Below, one piece after another: positions 62,880 to 64,000 of a DNA stretch of 64,000 bases (its first letter is position 1; each line of letters begins with the position of its first letter). The DNA comes from Salvator merianae. Lineage: Eukaryota; Chordata; Lepidosauria; Squamata; Teiidae. A model generated the notes under the pieces. That model did not search any database. It was given only the letters and a program-made list of their open reading frames with translations, and had not been told where the DNA came from. The translations under genes and the position numbers were made by a program. The stretch is from NCBI GenBank assembly GCA_003586115.2, contig QVOM02000116.1, positions 43,471,024-43,535,023 on the forward strand, given 5' to 3'.

Positions 62880-63830
62880 TGTCCGACGGGGCGGGGGAGA
62901 AATCAGAGAGACATGTGACTTTTAAATCCCAGTAGCCCATTAAAACTATACGCAGACAGCCGCTGGATGGACGCGTTTTTGCCATCATCTCCATCAAAGT
63001 CAGAGCAGCAGACCACGATGCCGCCGTCGCTTCCAGGCAGGCAGCGTGACGTAGAGAAGCACAGTCCTCCGCCGCCGCAGCCAGCGACACGCAAAGGATC
63101 ACGTACACACTGGAGGAGGAGCCGACGAAGACGGACGGCTCCCTTCCGCGCAAGATTACAAGGCGGTGAGAGGGAGGGGGCTGGTTGAAAGAGGCGAAGG
63201 GAGACTCATGCCGGCCACAATTTTTAGGCGCAATTACGGTGTCGGTCAGGACCCAGGGAAACCAGTGGGATTTGCTCCCGAGGAAACGCTCCTCTTTCTG
63301 CATCTGAAGGGCGCAACAGCTGCTCTGTGTCTGCTGCCCGGAGCTGCAGTTTCGCTGGCTGGCTGCTTCCTTAAAACGACGCACACATGGCGAGCGAAGG
63401 CAGCAGCAGCCTTCCGCCCCGGCTCTCTCTACTAGGAAGGAGGATCGGAAGAGAAATTGGTTCCGGACCTTCCTCCCCACCTGCCAACAGGGAGGCAGGC
63501 TCTCCGCCCCACCGAATTCCAGACCCCCTATTCCGCTGCCGCTTCACATCCACGTCCGACTTTCCCACGCCATAACCGCCTTCTCCCCCTTTCTGCGCAT
63601 TTAATTTTTACAATCGGCCAGCAAATCTTGGAACGAATCGTTTTCCACCCCTGGATGCCCCAGAAACGGAATCCAAACCAGCCTCTTGATGGCGTCCGCG
63701 CACACAATTCAGTGCGTTACCCAGACAGCAAGGCGAACTGTCCCGTTAACTCAAGAGGAGTCACGCGTCTAGAATTCCAGACGGTACCCGATCTTCGTAG
63801 TAGTAATGTGCCTCAACTGTTGGGGAAATT
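62880..63830. promoter_or_regulatory. CpG island
   Basis: CpG dinucleotides are dense here (for example six in 63001-63060 and seven in 63121-63180) while the rest of the window is CpG-poor. Such islands usually mark promoters. It sits 10 kb upstream of PFKP exon 2, on the side where exon 1 is expected, so it may be the PFKP promoter region, an alternative promoter, or a divergent transcript's start. Open frames in it are long because stop codons are rare in GC-rich DNA. Confidence 0.6.
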
Positions 63831-64000
63831 ATGAATGGGGCAGAAGATGCTGCCTTGGTCAGCTCGGACCTGCACGGCTGTCAAGCACGTGCCTGCGATT
63901 TCTATAGCGTTACTTAACAGGTAGTTACTCGAAAGGAAACCTCCCTGTGTTCAGCAATAGTTACTCACAGGAATAAGAAGAAAAAGTGAGGAGGCAATTG

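Larger units (their letters stand above)
52939..64000 (-). other. PFKP: Part of PFKP intron 1 and possible upstream region
   Basis: More than 11 kb. It holds a DNA element (53128-53354), a 34-bp palindrome (54318-54351), a SINE-like repeat (55990-56190), a MITE (58140-58268), a fold-back element (60078-60345), L2 scraps (60590-60850 and 61395-61640), a CA microsatellite (62409-62438) and a CpG island (62880-63830). The exon 1 signature (IGVLTSGGDAQG) was searched for and not found. The remainder shows nothing recognised. Confidence 0.75.

Noticed and set aside
62800..63480. 226-codon open frame on the minus strand, the longest in the window
   Set aside because: It lies in the CpG island, where stop codons are rare. 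The product is low-complexity and matches no family I know, and it does not contain the expected PFKP exon 1.

Overview
The window is vertebrate nuclear DNA, most likely from a squamate reptile (lizard or snake). It has long AT-rich introns, a fragment of a BovB-type LINE, L2-type LINE fragments, tRNA-derived SINEs of the kind common in lizards, and many non-autonomous DNA transposons. No bacterial, organellar or RNA gene was seen.

It holds one protein gene, on the minus strand: platelet-type 6-phosphofructokinase (PFKP). Exons 2 to 20 run from 52938 down to 857. I joined them by hand from splice sites and reading phase. All 19 constitutive junctions keep frame, giving 2010 bases (670 codons) and exon sizes that fit the vertebrate phosphofructokinase layout. 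The start-codon exon (exon 1) and the last one or two exons were not found. They should lie above 64000 and below 1.

The most interesting feature is a duplicated exon. Between exon 15 and exon 17 there are two homologous exons, 16A (13249-13401) and 16B (7623-7775). Both are exactly 153 bases, both are phase 0 at each end, both are open and both have GT-AG splice sites. They encode 51-residue segments that are 31/51 identical, with mostly conservative differences. The segment includes the loop that binds the activator fructose 2,6-bisphosphate in the C-terminal half. 16A looks like the usual PFKP/PFKM sequence, while 16B carries residues typical of the liver enzyme PFKL. This suggests a mutually exclusive cassette that swaps part of the allosteric half. 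A perfect 8-bp hairpin sits 7 bases upstream of exon 16A, where a polypyrimidine tract would normally be.

Layout from low to high coordinate: 1-856 intron 20; 857-5159 exons 20-17, with a 544-bp hAT element and a fold-back MITE in the introns; 7623-13401 the 16B/16A pair; 14903-28132 exons 15-9; 33967-40828 exons 8-3; 52865-52938 exon 2; 52939-64000 part of intron 1, with a CpG island at about 62880-63830. Introns 2 and 8 are the largest complete ones and hold most of the repeats. Several transposon copies have intact target-site duplications that I could read directly.
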